Part shown: positions 25,693-35,310 of the stretch, one piece after another | Layout: every line of letters begins with the position of its first letter | Position numbering within the stretch: position 1 is the stretch's first letter | Assembly (NCBI RefSeq): GCF_002803085.1 | Contig: NZ_NNBJ01000024.1 | Coordinates: 49,442-113,441, forward strand | DNA length: 64,000 nucleotides | Direction of reading: 5' to 3' | Source: Streptomyces sp. CB01201 | GTDB lineage: Bacteria > Actinomycetota > Actinomycetes > Streptomycetales > Streptomycetaceae | Notes under the pieces: generated by a model | What the model saw: only the letters and a program-made list of their open reading frames with translations | The model's database searches: none | What the model was told of the DNA's origin: nothing | Program-made: the position numbers and the translations under genes

Positions 25693-26293
25693 CTGAGTCC
25701 TCTTCCCCGCGCCGCTGCCTTCTGAGATGCCCTGGGCGGATGTGCGGCTTCACCTCAGCCATGTCGCGCAGCTCGCGGGCTGCCTTGCTGGCCAGTGAAC
25801 GCACCTGCTGACGCGGTACCTGCAGGCTGGCCGCGATGGTGTCCTCGTCTCCGCCCCGTACCTGCTGGTCGGCGACTGCTCTGCGCTGGGTGTCCTTCAT
25901 GCCGGCGACGGCGGGGCGAACGATGTCGTCCAAAGGATCAAGCGGCGTCAGCACTTCATGACACGGAGGTCGGCTTCGCTCCACGAGCAACCCCAAGTCG
26001 GCTTCCGACATGGGAGCTTCACGGCCGGCGACGGCATCGAGCGCCAGGTTCCGTGCCGTCGTATACATGTACGGCAGAGGATCGCGGGCGGCTGGCTGCC
26101 TCCCTGTGCTCCATGCCTCCCATGTCCGCAACAGCGCCTCGTGTGCGATGTCCTCGATCAGTTCCCGCAGGGACGGGAACCGGCGATGCAGCGAGGAACT
26201 CACGTACCGGACGTATTCCGGATAGTTGGCCTCGAACAGCCGACGCACCTGATCGCTGACCGGGTGCTCACCTGGCGACTCCTCTTCTACCAC
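25685..26293 (-). CDS. RNA polymerase sigma factor, ECF/sigma-70 family
   Basis: 202 residues from the GTG at 26293. Region 2 is seen in FEANYPEYVRYVSSSLHRRFPSLRELIEDIAHEALLRTWEAW. Region 4 is a shorter HTH, DTIAASLQVPRQQVRSLASKAARELRD. The start overlaps the stop of a small upstream gene by seven bases, and its stop overlaps the IclR-like gene, giving a tightly coupled three-gene operon. The long frame further upstream looks non-coding. Promoter targets are unknown. Confidence 0.8.
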   Translation of the reverse strand: MVEEESPGEHPVSDQVRRLFEANYPEYVRYVSSSLHRRFPSLRELIEDIAHEALLRTWEAWSTGRQPAARDPLPYMYTTARNLALDAVAGREAPMSEADLGLLVERSRPPCHEVLTPLDPLDDIVRPAVAGMKDTQRRAVADQQVRGGDEDTIAASLQVPRQQVRSLASKAARELRDMAEVKPHIRPGHLRRQRRGEEDSGE

Positions 26294-26583
26294 GGGCCCG
26301 CTCCCGTGCGGGCGTCTACGGAACACGGGGGAGCGGTGACTGAAGCTATCGACCACACCATCAACCGTCCCCCGCCCGGCAGCTCGTAGCAGACGAAAAT
26401 CATCCGGTCCGCACCCTGCGGCGCTACCCCGGTACCAGTACAGCGCCGCTCCGCTCTCCAACGTGATCTCTCCTGGCGGCACCTTCGTAGAGTCACCGCC
26501 CATGGCTGGCGCCAGACACCGCCCAGCGCATGTACAGCGCCAGCCACGGCCGGGATGTACCCGACCATCTCCCAGGGCGTCAT
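26287..26583 (-). CDS. Small hypothetical protein, first gene of the sigma factor operon
   Basis: 98 residues from MTPWEMVGYIPAVAGAVHALGG; a hydrophobic N-terminal stretch is followed by a basic segment (RRCRQERSRWRAERR) and a beta-like end. The stop overlaps the sigma factor GTG, which supports translation of this frame. It might be a membrane-associated partner such as an anti-sigma factor, but nothing beyond size and position supports that. I do not recognise it. Confidence 0.45.
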   Translation of the reverse strand: MTPWEMVGYIPAVAGAVHALGGVWRQPWAVTLRRCRQERSRWRAERRCTGTGVAPQGADRMIFVCYELPGGGRLMVWSIASVTAPPCSVDARTGAGPW

Positions 26584-27631
26584 TCCGGCTCCCGATTGTC
26601 TGGTCCCGGCAGCGCCGTGCGCGCTGCACTCCTCTCTTACGGTGTGAGCCACCCGGAATTTCCTGATGATCAAAAATGATCGAATGACAGCGTGACTTGG
26701 CTGTGGAAGCGCACCCATGCCCAAGGATGTGCCCGAGCTCGGATCCGCGGGAGGGAGAGGCGACCGCGCCTGACCACTGGATCAGCGGGAGGCACCTAAC
26801 GAATGGATCCTCCGGCAGAACCGGGCCGGGACGCTCGCCAGAACGCGCACGTCTGCTCCCCTGATCTCTCGAATCCACTGACCTGCTTGACGCGGAGGCC
26901 GACTCGGAAGTGGCCGTCGGCGCCGCGCAGGTCGTACACGAAGGCGATGCCGGCACGGCGTTGTCTTGGGTTGCCCCGGCGGGGTCGTAGGTGTCGTTCT
27001 CGGAGTCGTCGTGGCCGGGGCCGAAGAGGAGAGTGGAAGGTCTCTTCGCGTGACTCGACGCGAAGATGCAAGACGGCCGGCCGTCACAGGCCGATGAGGA
27101 CGCCGTCGGTACCATCGCGGCGCCGGATCACACGGGATGCGCCGCCTCTGTCCTATGAGCGGAACAATTCTCGAAAGACTCCTGTGCATAGTCGGCAATG
27201 AGCCGTAACTCAACTCGTGCCCCTCACCCCCTTGGATGCACGTCCGCTCCGACGAGCAGGCTCTCCCTTGTACGAGACGCCACCGCGGAGGGGGCCCTAG
27301 CCGTCGGGAAGTTCATCGCCCTGGAACGCTGACCATGAAGCGACGTGTCCGGGCATTCGCGGCCTGACACTCCAAATTTTCAAACATTAACAGGTCGGGC
27401 ATTTGCGCGTAAATAACGCGAAAGAGACACGCGTAACGGCGCCTTGAAGCGTCGAACACTCCAACCCCGGTATGTCGGGACGTTCGGGTAGCTGAGAAGC
27501 CGTCAGGGAGCCCCACAGCGCTTCCGCGCTAGCTGAAATGCCAGTATTTCCCTTGTTGAAGAAGCACCCTTCCTGCCTGTGACTTATAAGTGATCTCATC
27601 AGGTTGCCGCTGTGAGGGGAGCGCTGCCATC
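26584..27631. other. ~1 kb without a confident gene
   Basis: No frame has a recognisable product. On the minus strand near 26900-26960 the fragment AGIAFVYDLRGADGHFRVGLRVKQ looks like the remains of a real protein without start or continuation. The rest appears non-coding; the part after 27300 is somewhat richer in A+T. Confidence 0.45.
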
Positions 27632-28231
27632 TCACATGCCGCGGTCTGGGCCATACCAAGGTTCCGAGCGTTCGTCAGCGGACATCGGGAGGCGCCGCAA
27701 CTCCACGGGACCGCGGTAAAAGACTGCGCTGTTGGGCCCGCACATGTCTTCGCCGATGAGGTAGCGGTAGAGCCATTCCGCGAAGCTCGTACGGTGCTCT
27801 GCCCAGGTCTCGTCAAAGTTCACCACCAGTCTCGGCGTATCTGGGGCAGCGAGCAGGAAGATGTTCTCTCCTCGGTCGGTGCTCGCGATCGGCCACAGCC
27901 CGGTGCGGGTGCCGAAGCTCAGCTCGTCGAGGCCGAAGAGCTGACGGGGGTCCTCATCCGCGTCAAGACCGAGGTCGTCCCAAGGCACCTCGGACCACGC
28001 CTTGACCTTGCTGCGGATGTCTTGGCCCAGGTTCCACCACTCGGTCGCCGGGCGGAAGAGGTAGAGGTGCCTGTTGATCTGGATGGGGGCGAACGCGTCT
28101 ACAAGGACCTGGTAGTCGGGCGGAAGCTGCAGGCCGAGTTCTGCGTGGAGACGGTCCCAGGCAACCGGGTCCGCATGGCGGTTCTGGGCCGGACCGAGCA
28201 TCGCCATTACGGCCGCCAGGTAGTCAGTCAT
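27632..28231 (-). CDS. SMI1/KNR4 (SUKH) family immunity-type protein
   Basis: 199 residues from the ATG at 28231, preceded by GAGGAA; an in-frame ATG at 28261 is less well placed. The SUKH signature is clear: WDRLHAELGLQLPPDYQVLVDAF near the N-terminus, then FRPATEWW and a central FGLDELSFG strand-helix region, and VVNFDETW. SUKH proteins neutralise diverse nuclease and other toxins delivered by competitors. No toxin is adjacent, so this is probably an orphan immunity gene. An IS fragment lies just upstream. Confidence 0.8.
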   Translation of the reverse strand: MTDYLAAVMAMLGPAQNRHADPVAWDRLHAELGLQLPPDYQVLVDAFAPIQINRHLYLFRPATEWWNLGQDIRSKVKAWSEVPWDDLGLDADEDPRQLFGLDELSFGTRTGLWPIASTDRGENIFLLAAPDTPRLVVNFDETWAEHRTSFAEWLYRYLIGEDMCGPNSAVFYRGPVELRRLPMSADERSEPWYGPDRGM

Positions 28232-28299
28232 GAGTTCCTCGACGGTGTGTACTCGGCGCAATCAATCGCCTTGGGCAGCGCCTGTAGAGTCGTACTCTA

Positions 28300-28570
28300 C
28301 GGATCACGTCGAGTCGATGACCTTCGCAAGCCTGCGGTAGCAGACCAGAGCGGCGGCGATGGCGAGGATGCCTTGCCTTGCGTGCGTACCTATGGTGCAG
28401 GCGGCGGCATCCGGCGAGCCAGGCGACGGTTCGCTCCACGGTCCAGCGATGACGTCCCAGCCCCTGGGAGGCCTCAGCACGCTTCCGCGCGATGCCCCTG
28501 GTGATGATCGCGAGCGTGGCCGCCGGCGCAGCGATAGTCGTACCCCTTGCCGCCATGGACCTCCCTGCTC
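28300..28570 (-). pseudogene. IS5-family transposase, C-terminal fragment
   Basis: RGIARKRAEASQGLGRHRWTVERTVAWLAGCRRLHHRYARKA is the conserved C-terminal catalytic-Glu region of IS5-type transposases. A frameshift follows; the expected end (GILAIAAALVCYRRLAKVI) is in a different frame at about 28310-28375, and upstream GKGYDY is also out of frame. Remnant only. Confidence 0.75.
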
Positions 28571-28980
28571 CTACCCGATACTCAACGCCTATCGGTACCC
28601 ACAGCCGGCGGTCAGGCGAACGGCACCGACATCACTCGATCAAGTTCAGTAGCGGCGGAAGACGGCATCGGGGGGAGGTTGCTGCCGTCCGCGTGCGTCG
28701 GGCGCCGAGCCGTGCAGTGCCGTACGAGCCGTGAGAAGGTTCCAGCGCCCGCCCGGAATTGAGCGCCTTGCAGCAGCCCGGGACCAAGTACGTACCTCCT
28801 GATCGCGCCTCACCAGACATGCGCGCTGACCGATCCCATGCTGGACGGAGCAAAGCCACCAGTTCCTGTGATGGCGCCTCTCGGCTCATGCGATCTTGAC
28901 GCAGACCCCACTGGTGGCACCGCGTACCCCATGGGTAGCGTTGGTGGGCTTGAGTCCCCCCACCTGTACGGGAGTCCACA
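28571..28980. other. ~410 bp without a gene
   Basis: No supported reading frame, hairpin or repeat was noticed. The 3' end should hold the promoter of the lipoprotein gene beginning at 28981. Confidence 0.45.
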
Positions 28981-29899
28981 GTGAATCGCCCCGCCCGGCT
29001 TGTTGTGGCCGCGCTCACCGCATCTGCCGCGCTGGTGCTGACCGCTTGTAGCTCAGGATGCCGACCCCAACTGGCAACCCCCGGCGTGCTGGTATGAGCC
29101 GGCGGCTACGCCCGAGCAACTCAAGGACAGCGTGGACCTTCTCAAGAAGGACCCCAACGGGGATCTGGTGCCCGTCACTCCGACTCTCAGCTGGGGCGAG
29201 GAGCTGATGGTGGACCACTACGAGAAGGGCAAGGCCGAGTTCGGGAGCGGAGCGGGCTACCTGAACTACAACCTCGGTAAGGACGGTATGTTCTGGCGCG
29301 GGGTGGTCAACAAGGAGCGGGCGAGCGACCCCGAGTCCGCCGTCTGCGAGCAGACCCTGTTCTGGCAGAACGCCCCGACCCTGCCGAACGACAAAAACGC
29401 CCCCACTCCCGATGTCCTGGCCGCCTACGCCTACAACAAGATCAATGTCCCGAAGACCGAGGTCGAGCTGAGGTCCACCGCCAAGGACACGGTGAATCTT
29501 CCGATCTGGGGGTGGCTGGACAAGGTCACGTTTCAGCCGGTCAAAGTCCGCGCCGAGCTGCCGCAGGTCGGTGTGTGGGCGGAGACGACAGCGAAGCCCG
29601 TCGCCCTGCACCTCGACCCGGGCACGTCCGACGCCGCGACATACCCAGCTTCCGGCGACTGCACGATCAACGCCGACGGATCCATCGGCGCTCCCTACAC
29701 TGCTGGCGACGCGAACAAGCGCCCGCCATGCGGGATCGCCTACCTGCGAGCCACCAACGGCCAGCCGTACCGGTTGAAGGCATCGATCACATGGCAGGTC
29801 TCGTGGGAGGGCTCAGGCGGCACAAAGGGTGACCGGCACGGCACCTTCGACACGCCCCGGGGCATGGCTGTCCAGGAGATCCAGGCAGTCAACCGCTGA
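28981..29899 (+). pseudogene. Lipoprotein gene with an early frameshift
   Basis: A GTG at 28981 begins a textbook lipoprotein signal (VNRPARLVVAALTASAALVLTAC, lipobox LTAC), but that frame stops at 29098. A +1 frame from about 29050 (AQDADPNWQPP...) runs 280 residues to 29899 with good composition and three later cysteines. The gene therefore seems intact except for one frameshift near 29050-29060. It lies 139 bp upstream of the 690-residue protein gene, with a second lipoprotein after that, suggesting one secreted or surface complex. The error could be real or a sequencing slip. Confidence 0.65.
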
Positions 29900-30038
29900 T
29901 GGCTGCGGCTGCTGGTACTCGGCATCATCGGCTGCTCGGCCGGTTCACCGCCCGGGGGGTCACGGGTCAGAAAGCAGTCGCCGCTGACTGCGGTCGAAGA
30001 CTGCACGCTGTCACTGTCACACAAAGGAGCACTGCGTC

Positions 30039-32111
30039 ATGGGAGATTACGTCGGCGTCGACCCGGTTGAGGTGCGGAAACTCGCTGACCGACTCGGAGA
30101 CTTGGAGCAGGCCCTGGCCAAGCACGGAGCCTTGATCCGCAAGAACTTCACGTCCTGGCACAGCGGCCTCGACCTGTCCCTGATCGCCCAGCAGACACGG
30201 GCGGTGGGGGACGACTTCCGTGACATGTCCAAGCGTGCTGACCTGGCCCGCACCCTGGAGGAGGCCGGCGGTGCAGTGTTCCTCTGCACTCCGCAAGGGG
30301 ACATCATCGGCATTCCTTGGGACATGAAGGACGTCAGTGCGCAGAGCCCCAAGGAGGCTCAGCAGGAGGCCGCGATCCTCAAGAAGGCGCTCGACGACCC
30401 GAAGTCCGAGACCTCCCGCGAGGACATCCAGGCGATCGCCCGCTCCCTCGCCGACCACCAGGACGACCCCGCCTACATGACAGCGTTCATGATCGCTGGT
30501 GGGATCACCGATGCCACCAGGGTGCCGAGCATCCTGCACGAACAGGACGGCACCCACAACGGCGCCCTGTTCAGCCCTCAGTCCGAGAAGATCCTCGCCC
30601 AGTACGGCAAGGCTACTCAGGTCATGAGCGACCTGGCGGTCAAGGGCAATTACCCCCACCCGGCGCCCAACTACCTCGCAGCACTGACCAACCCGCCCAA
30701 CGGCGACATGTGGTCCGTCGGCGTGCTCTTCAAGTACGGCCCGAAGGGTGATCTGTGGAACCCGAAGGCTCTGTCCGATGTCGGCGGGGCAATGCTGGAC
30801 TGGCGCGCCAAGCAGTCGGGCCGGAACGGAATGCGGCCCGACTACATGCCCCGCATCGGGAACAGCGGCATGTACGGCTACTACACGTCGCCGGGCGTCC
30901 ACAACTGGTACCAGTCGCTCGGTCTGGACCCCCAGTACACAGACCCGGACGCCGGTTCGCGGCTCATCTCAGCCATTCAGGCCAATGACCCCGCTCTCGC
31001 CCTCATGAACCGCATAGGCGAGAACGCGCAGGCATCACGAGACCTGCTCACCGCATCCGAGGGCGCAGGCCTGCGCAACGCCCGGCAACTGGTCGACTAC
31101 CACTGGGAGATTCCTGGGCCCAAGGGGCCGATCGACGAGTCCGACGCGGTGTTCCGTGTCCTCACCCTTGCGGCCAATGACCGCAGCCCCGGTCACGTGG
31201 ACCAGTCCGGCCAGGCGGCGAGCAACATCCTGATCGCGGCGGCGAAGGAAGAAGACATCTTCTCCAAACGGGATGAAGCCGACAAGAAAGAGCAGTTCCA
31301 GACCTACCCGAAAGGCACTGCGGTCGCCCTGGCCGGCATCACCGGTACCTGGGCCGACCAGCTCGGCGCCACCAGCGTGCTGGCGGGTCCTGACTCGCAT
31401 GGCTACTCCCGCCATGTCCTGGGCTCCAACCCGAAAGAGCTGGTTAATGTCATGAAACTGTTCGCGAGGAACAACGCCGACGCTGCGGCCATGTTCGACA
31501 CCACGCTGCACACGCAGGTATCAGAGGCAGCGGGCAGCGCACACGCCACTAACGACCTCACCAACATGGGAAGCCTCGCCGGATTGTTCACGAAGGCGAA
31601 ACTCAGCGCCACCTACACCGAGGCCCAGCAACTGGACGAGGAACACAAGCACAACATGATGGTCCTCAACTATGCCGGGAACATCTTCGGATGGATTCCC
31701 GCTGTGTCGGCGCCCGAGGGAGAAACGCTCCAGGGTGCGGCCAAACTGGCCGCAAAGGGTCTCAAGTACTCGCAGAACCTGGTGACTGTGGGAAGAACGA
31801 TCATCGCCCCGGACAATGATCCCTTCTTCACGGGCAACGCCGGCAAACAGGAGGCCCTCAACCAGGAGGAAGCAAAACAGCAGTACCTGACCTTCTCCCC
31901 GGCGATTGCTCAAGGACTGATCCGCGCGGGAAAGATTCCGGCTCCGGCGAACGCCCCGTGGTACGACCCTCAGACCAAGACCATCGCTCCCAATGCCTGG
32001 AACAACGGCGACTTCAACAACTGGTCGTCGACGCAAGACGATCGGGCCACATACATAAACGCCTTCCAGACCGGCTTCGACCACACTGAGGTCTCACCTG
32101 ATGGCAAATAA
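30039..32111 (+). CDS. Large DUF6571-like protein with WXG/LXG-like helical N-terminus
   Basis: 690 residues from an ATG with an AAAGGAG ribosome site. The N-terminal ~90 residues (VDPVEVRKLADRLGDLEQALAKHG...LARTLEEAGGAVF) form a helical hairpin like ESX/LXG substrates. The body has the segment SREDIQAIARSLADHQDDPAYMTAFMIAGG, which I associate from memory with DUF6571. There is no signal peptide, so export, if any, would be by a type VII-like route. It overlaps the next lipoprotein gene by 11 bases. Function unknown; the architecture recalls secreted competition proteins without a recognisable toxin tip. Confidence 0.65.
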   Translation: MGDYVGVDPVEVRKLADRLGDLEQALAKHGALIRKNFTSWHSGLDLSLIAQQTRAVGDDFRDMSKRADLARTLEEAGGAVFLCTPQGDIIGIPWDMKDVSAQSPKEAQQEAAILKKALDDPKSETSREDIQAIARSLADHQDDPAYMTAFMIAGGITDATRVPSILHEQDGTHNGALFSPQSEKILAQYGKATQVMSDLAVKGNYPHPAPNYLAALTNPPNGDMWSVGVLFKYGPKGDLWNPKALSDVGGAMLDWRAKQSGRNGMRPDYMPRIGNSGMYGYYTSPGVHNWYQSLGLDPQYTDPDAGSRLISAIQANDPALALMNRIGENAQASRDLLTASEGAGLRNARQLVDYHWEIPGPKGPIDESDAVFRVLTLAANDRSPGHVDQSGQAASNILIAAAKEEDIFSKRDEADKKEQFQTYPKGTAVALAGITGTWADQLGATSVLAGPDSHGYSRHVLGSNPKELVNVMKLFARNNADAAAMFDTTLHTQVSEAAGSAHATNDLTNMGSLAGLFTKAKLSATYTEAQQLDEEHKHNMMVLNYAGNIFGWIPAVSAPEGETLQGAAKLAAKGLKYSQNLVTVGRTIIAPDNDPFFTGNAGKQEALNQEEAKQQYLTFSPAIAQGLIRAGKIPAPANAPWYDPQTKTIAPNAWNNGDFNNWSSTQDDRATYINAFQTGFDHTEVSPDGK

Positions 32112-33126
32112 GGTTCGAGCATGGATGCGGCGCATCCTCGTCCCGTCTGTCGCGCTGACACTGCCGCTCACCGCCTGCTCAGCAGGCGGCCATGCGCGCC
32201 CTGTCTTCCCTGATCCGGAGCGGGGCAAGGTGGTCTCCTTTGCCCTCGGCGAGCTGAGCACGCACTACGACGTCAATTACGCCGTCGCCGGAAGCGCCCA
32301 CAGCAGTTCCTTGGCCTGGGACCGCTCGGGCGACGTCTTCATGATGAACGCCAGCAAGTACTTCGACCTCCTGCGCATGACGCCACAGGGGAAGGTCAGC
32401 CGCTTCGCGCACATCTCGTACCCAACCGTCGCCCGCGGTATGGCCGCCACACCCGACGGGGGCGTGATGATCGGCGGAGACAGCGGCCTGATCCAGGTCG
32501 ACAGTAAGGGCGGCTTTGGCCCGGTGCAGACTTCGTATCAGTTCGCGGACCCCAGGCCGATCGGAGCGCGTTCCGACGGCTCGGTCATCATCTTGGACGG
32601 CCGGAGCGTCTGGGCCCTGAAAGACGGCAAGGCCACCTCGCTCTACGGCAAGCCCGGGGGACCTCGGGAAGGGCTCGGTACCGTTGATGAATCGGGAACC
32701 GCCTACGTTCAGCCCACCGGCCAGACCTTGGCAGACATGCTCGTCCTGCCCCCGGGAAAGGACCCTCACCGCCTGCAGATATCTGGCAATCTGCCCGGAA
32801 CCCGGATACCGATCTCGGGACTCTCTCCGAGCAGCCTGGCACCTGCCCGCGGGGGCGGCTTCTACGCGATGGCCACGTCCTCGATCGGCAACTCGGCGAA
32901 CTACACGTACTACGTGATTCACATCCGAGAGACGACTGGCACCGTACTCATCAAGGCGACCCATGATCGCATCTGCCCGACGGGCCAGCAGTACCCCGCC
33001 CTCGAGAGCCCCTGCGTCATGCCATGGTTCGTCACGCAGCTGGGTGACCAAGTACTGGTCATGGGGAGCAGCACTATGTCCGGTAAGACCGTGCCGGCGC
33101 TCGCTGTCCGCGCCGACACCGAGTAA
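32101..33126 (+). CDS. Lipoprotein, beta-propeller-like
   Basis: 341 residues. The signal peptide VRAWMRRILVPSVALTLPLTAC ends in the lipobox LTAC. The mature part has repeated strand-turn units (SLAWDRSGDVFMMN, GMAATPDGGVMIGGDSGLIQV, IGARSDGSVIILDGRSVWAL) typical of a beta-propeller. It overlaps the end of the upstream gene, so the two are co-translated. Probably on the outer face of the membrane with the two preceding products. Binding partner unknown. An IS5 remnant follows at once. Confidence 0.75.
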   Translation: MANKVRAWMRRILVPSVALTLPLTACSAGGHARPVFPDPERGKVVSFALGELSTHYDVNYAVAGSAHSSSLAWDRSGDVFMMNASKYFDLLRMTPQGKVSRFAHISYPTVARGMAATPDGGVMIGGDSGLIQVDSKGGFGPVQTSYQFADPRPIGARSDGSVIILDGRSVWALKDGKATSLYGKPGGPREGLGTVDESGTAYVQPTGQTLADMLVLPPGKDPHRLQISGNLPGTRIPISGLSPSSLAPARGGGFYAMATSSIGNSANYTYYVIHIRETTGTVLIKATHDRICPTGQQYPALESPCVMPWFVTQLGDQVLVMGSSTMSGKTVPALAVRADTE

Positions 33127-33186
33127 GAGGTCCTAACAGAATTTGCTGATCATGTGACTTTGGCTCGGCTGGTCGTTGCTCTGGCC

Positions 33187-33820
33187 ATGGGGGAACGTCA
33201 GCCGCGACCGTGGATCGTGTCGGATGAACTGCGGTCGCTGATCGAGCCGTTGCTGCCTGAGCCGGGGCCGAAGCTGATCGAAGGCAGACCTCGGGTGCCG
33301 GACCGGCAGTTTTGTTCGTGCTGCACACCGGCATCCAGCGGGAGTACCTGCCTCAAGCTGGGCTTCGGCTCGGGCATGACGTGCTGGCGGCGTCTGGCCG
33401 CCTGGAACGATGCCGGTGTCTGGGACCGGTTGCACCTGGTGCTGCTGGAGAAGCTGCGAGCCGCGAAGAAGCTGGACTTGATCGCGGGAGGTGATCGGCT
33501 CCTCCACGTGTGGGCCGATCGGCGGGGCCCAAAAGCGGACCCAGCCCCGTCGACCGAGCACGCCGGGCAGCAGGCACCATGTCGTCACCGACGCCCAGGG
33601 CATCCCGCTCACGGTGTCGCTGACCGGCGGAAACCGCAACGACGTCACACAACTGCTGCCCCTGATCGACAAGATCCCGGCAGTTTTCGGCGTGGTCGGC
33701 CGACCAGACGCCGTCCCGACGCCCTCCTCGCCGACCGCGGCTACGACCACGACAAATACCGCCGTCTGCTCTGGGCTCGCGGCATCCGTCCGGTCACACG
33801 AGACAGGGCCTGCAGTTTGG
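33187..33820 (+). pseudogene. IS5-family transposase, multiply frameshifted and truncated
   Basis: The start MGERQPRPWIVSDELRSLIEPLLPEP is the N-terminus of an IS5-type transposase. Family sequence continues in three frames: LGFGSGMTCWRRLAAWNDAGVWDRLH, then HHVVTDAQGIPLTVSLTGGNRNDVTQLLPLIDKIP, then RRPDALLADRGYDHDKYRRLLWARGIRPV. The C-terminal Glu region is missing, cut at about 33816 by unrelated sequence. Inactive. Confidence 0.8.
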
Positions 33821-33999
33821 TCGGCCCCTCTCTCACCCCTTGGGGCGCGAGAGATCCCTCCAGACAGCGGGCCGAGCGAAGAGCTTCGCGGCCGTATCAG
33901 TTCGGCATGCTTGCGCCGCGGGACGACCTGGTTTCCACGAAGGTCTTGAAGCGCTTCCGTCGATTCCAACCGAACTCTCGCGTCCGAACGACAGCCAGT

Positions 34000-34299
34000 T
34001 CAGGGGCCGGTGAGGATGTCGTGGGTGCCGATGCGGCGCCAGACGATGTGCTGCTCGCCGTGGACTATCTCCTTGCCGTACTGCCAGGTTGCGCGGCCGT
34101 TGCCGTCCCAGGTGAGTTCGAAGACGCCGGATGCCCGGCTTACGCCCTTGATCCGTAAGCCGGGGCAGAACTGGCGGCTGGTGCGCAGGTCCGGCACGAA
34201 GGCGTCCAGCACCACGCGGCGGAAGCGATGGCGTTGGGCGGCGGGGGTGAGGTGCTGAAGGTCGGCGGTGAAGCGGGGGCAGGTCTCGAAGGTGGGCAC
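34000..34299 (-). CDS. Small RelE-superfamily-like protein
   Basis: 99 residues, MPTFETCPRFTADLQHLTPAAQRHRFRRVVLDAF..., with LRIKGVSRASGVFELTWDGNGRATWQYG, a strand order like RelE/ParE-type mRNA interferases (helical hairpin, then a beta-sheet carrying basic and aromatic residues). No antitoxin gene was found beside it; it is flanked by IS debris and a broken relaxase. It may be an orphan toxin, or a non-toxic family member common on Streptomyces plasmids. The family call is a resemblance, not proof. Confidence 0.55.
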   Translation of the reverse strand: MPTFETCPRFTADLQHLTPAAQRHRFRRVVLDAFVPDLRTSRQFCPGLRIKGVSRASGVFELTWDGNGRATWQYGKEIVHGEQHIVWRRIGTHDILTGP

Positions 34300-34517
34300 G
34301 GTGGTCTCCTCCGGTCAGCACGGCGAAGCCCCCGGCGTGTGCCGGGGGCTGCTGTAGGCGGTGCTCTTGGTGGTGTTCGTTCCGTGGTGCTGAATGTTGC
34401 TCAGTGGTGCTGGATGGTGTTGTCCGGGCTGGGTGTGAGTGCTGCCGGAGAGCCCCTGGCGGGACGTCCCGCTGATCGGCCTTTTCTTGCAGGTCAGAGC
34501 GGTGTGGCGTGGTCTCC

Positions 34518-35310
34518 ATGACAGTGGATATCAAGCTCGTCCGGGACGGTCAGATGTACCGCTACTACCTGCGCGAGACCGTCGTCGGAGACGGCCGCCG
34601 CCCAGCTCGCATGCCGCTGCGCGAGGCACAGGAGCAAGCCGGTGTCCCGGCCGGGCGATGGATGGGCCGGGGACTTGCCGTGCTCGGACTCGCGCCGGGA
34701 GAGGAGGTCACCGAGGCGCAGCTGCGGAACCTCTTCGGGGAGCGCGGCCGGCACCCGGACGCGGACCGGCTCGAGGCCGACCGGCTCGCCAAGGGCGCCT
34801 CTCCGAAGAAGGCGTTCAAGGCCGGCGCCCTTGGACGCCGGGTGACGGTCACCGGAGTCGATTTCGTGTTCCGGCCGCAGCCGACGATCTACCTCCTGTG
34901 GGCGCTGGAGGAGGAGGAGACCCGGCGGGGGATCGAGGCAGCGCACGAGCGGGCGATCGAGCGGGTGCTGGAGTGGATCGAGGACGAGGTCGCGGGGATT
35001 CGGTACGGCAAGGACGGCATCTACCGGGTCCGACCGCCCGGCGGTCTGGTCGCCGCCCGCTTCCGCCACTACGAGGCACGCTCCGGTATGCCGCTGCTCC
35101 ATGACCATCTGCTGCTCTCAGTGAAGGGGCAGCGTCTGCACGGGAAGTGGAACTCGATCCACCCCTGGCCCTGCACGAGAACACAGTGGCCGCCTCCGCG
35201 CTCTACAACGAGCTTGTGGCCGCTGAGGTCTGCGAGGCGCTGGGGCCGGCGACCGAGCCGCGCACCGTCACCCGGGGGCGCCGGCCGGTGATCGAGATTG
35301 CCGGTTATGT
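34518..35310 (+). pseudogene. MobF (TrwC-like) conjugative relaxase, truncated and frameshifted
   Basis: MTVDIKLVRDGQMYRYYLRETVVGDG is the N-terminus of actinobacterial TrwC-type relaxases, and LLHDHLLLSVKGQRL holds part of the metal-binding His motif. A one-base loss near 35162 moves the frame (GKWNSIH then out-of-frame LALHENTVAASALYNELVAAEVCEALGPATE). About 35300 the relaxase stops being recognisable and joins an IS5-type transposase fragment. All helicase domains of a full-length relaxase (>900 residues) are missing. It cannot support conjugation. Confidence 0.8.

Noticed and set aside
26294..27115. Long N-terminal extension of the sigma factor frame
   Set aside because: The extension is low-quality sequence without domain content, and a GTG start at 26293 overlaps the preceding gene's stop in the usual coupled manner.
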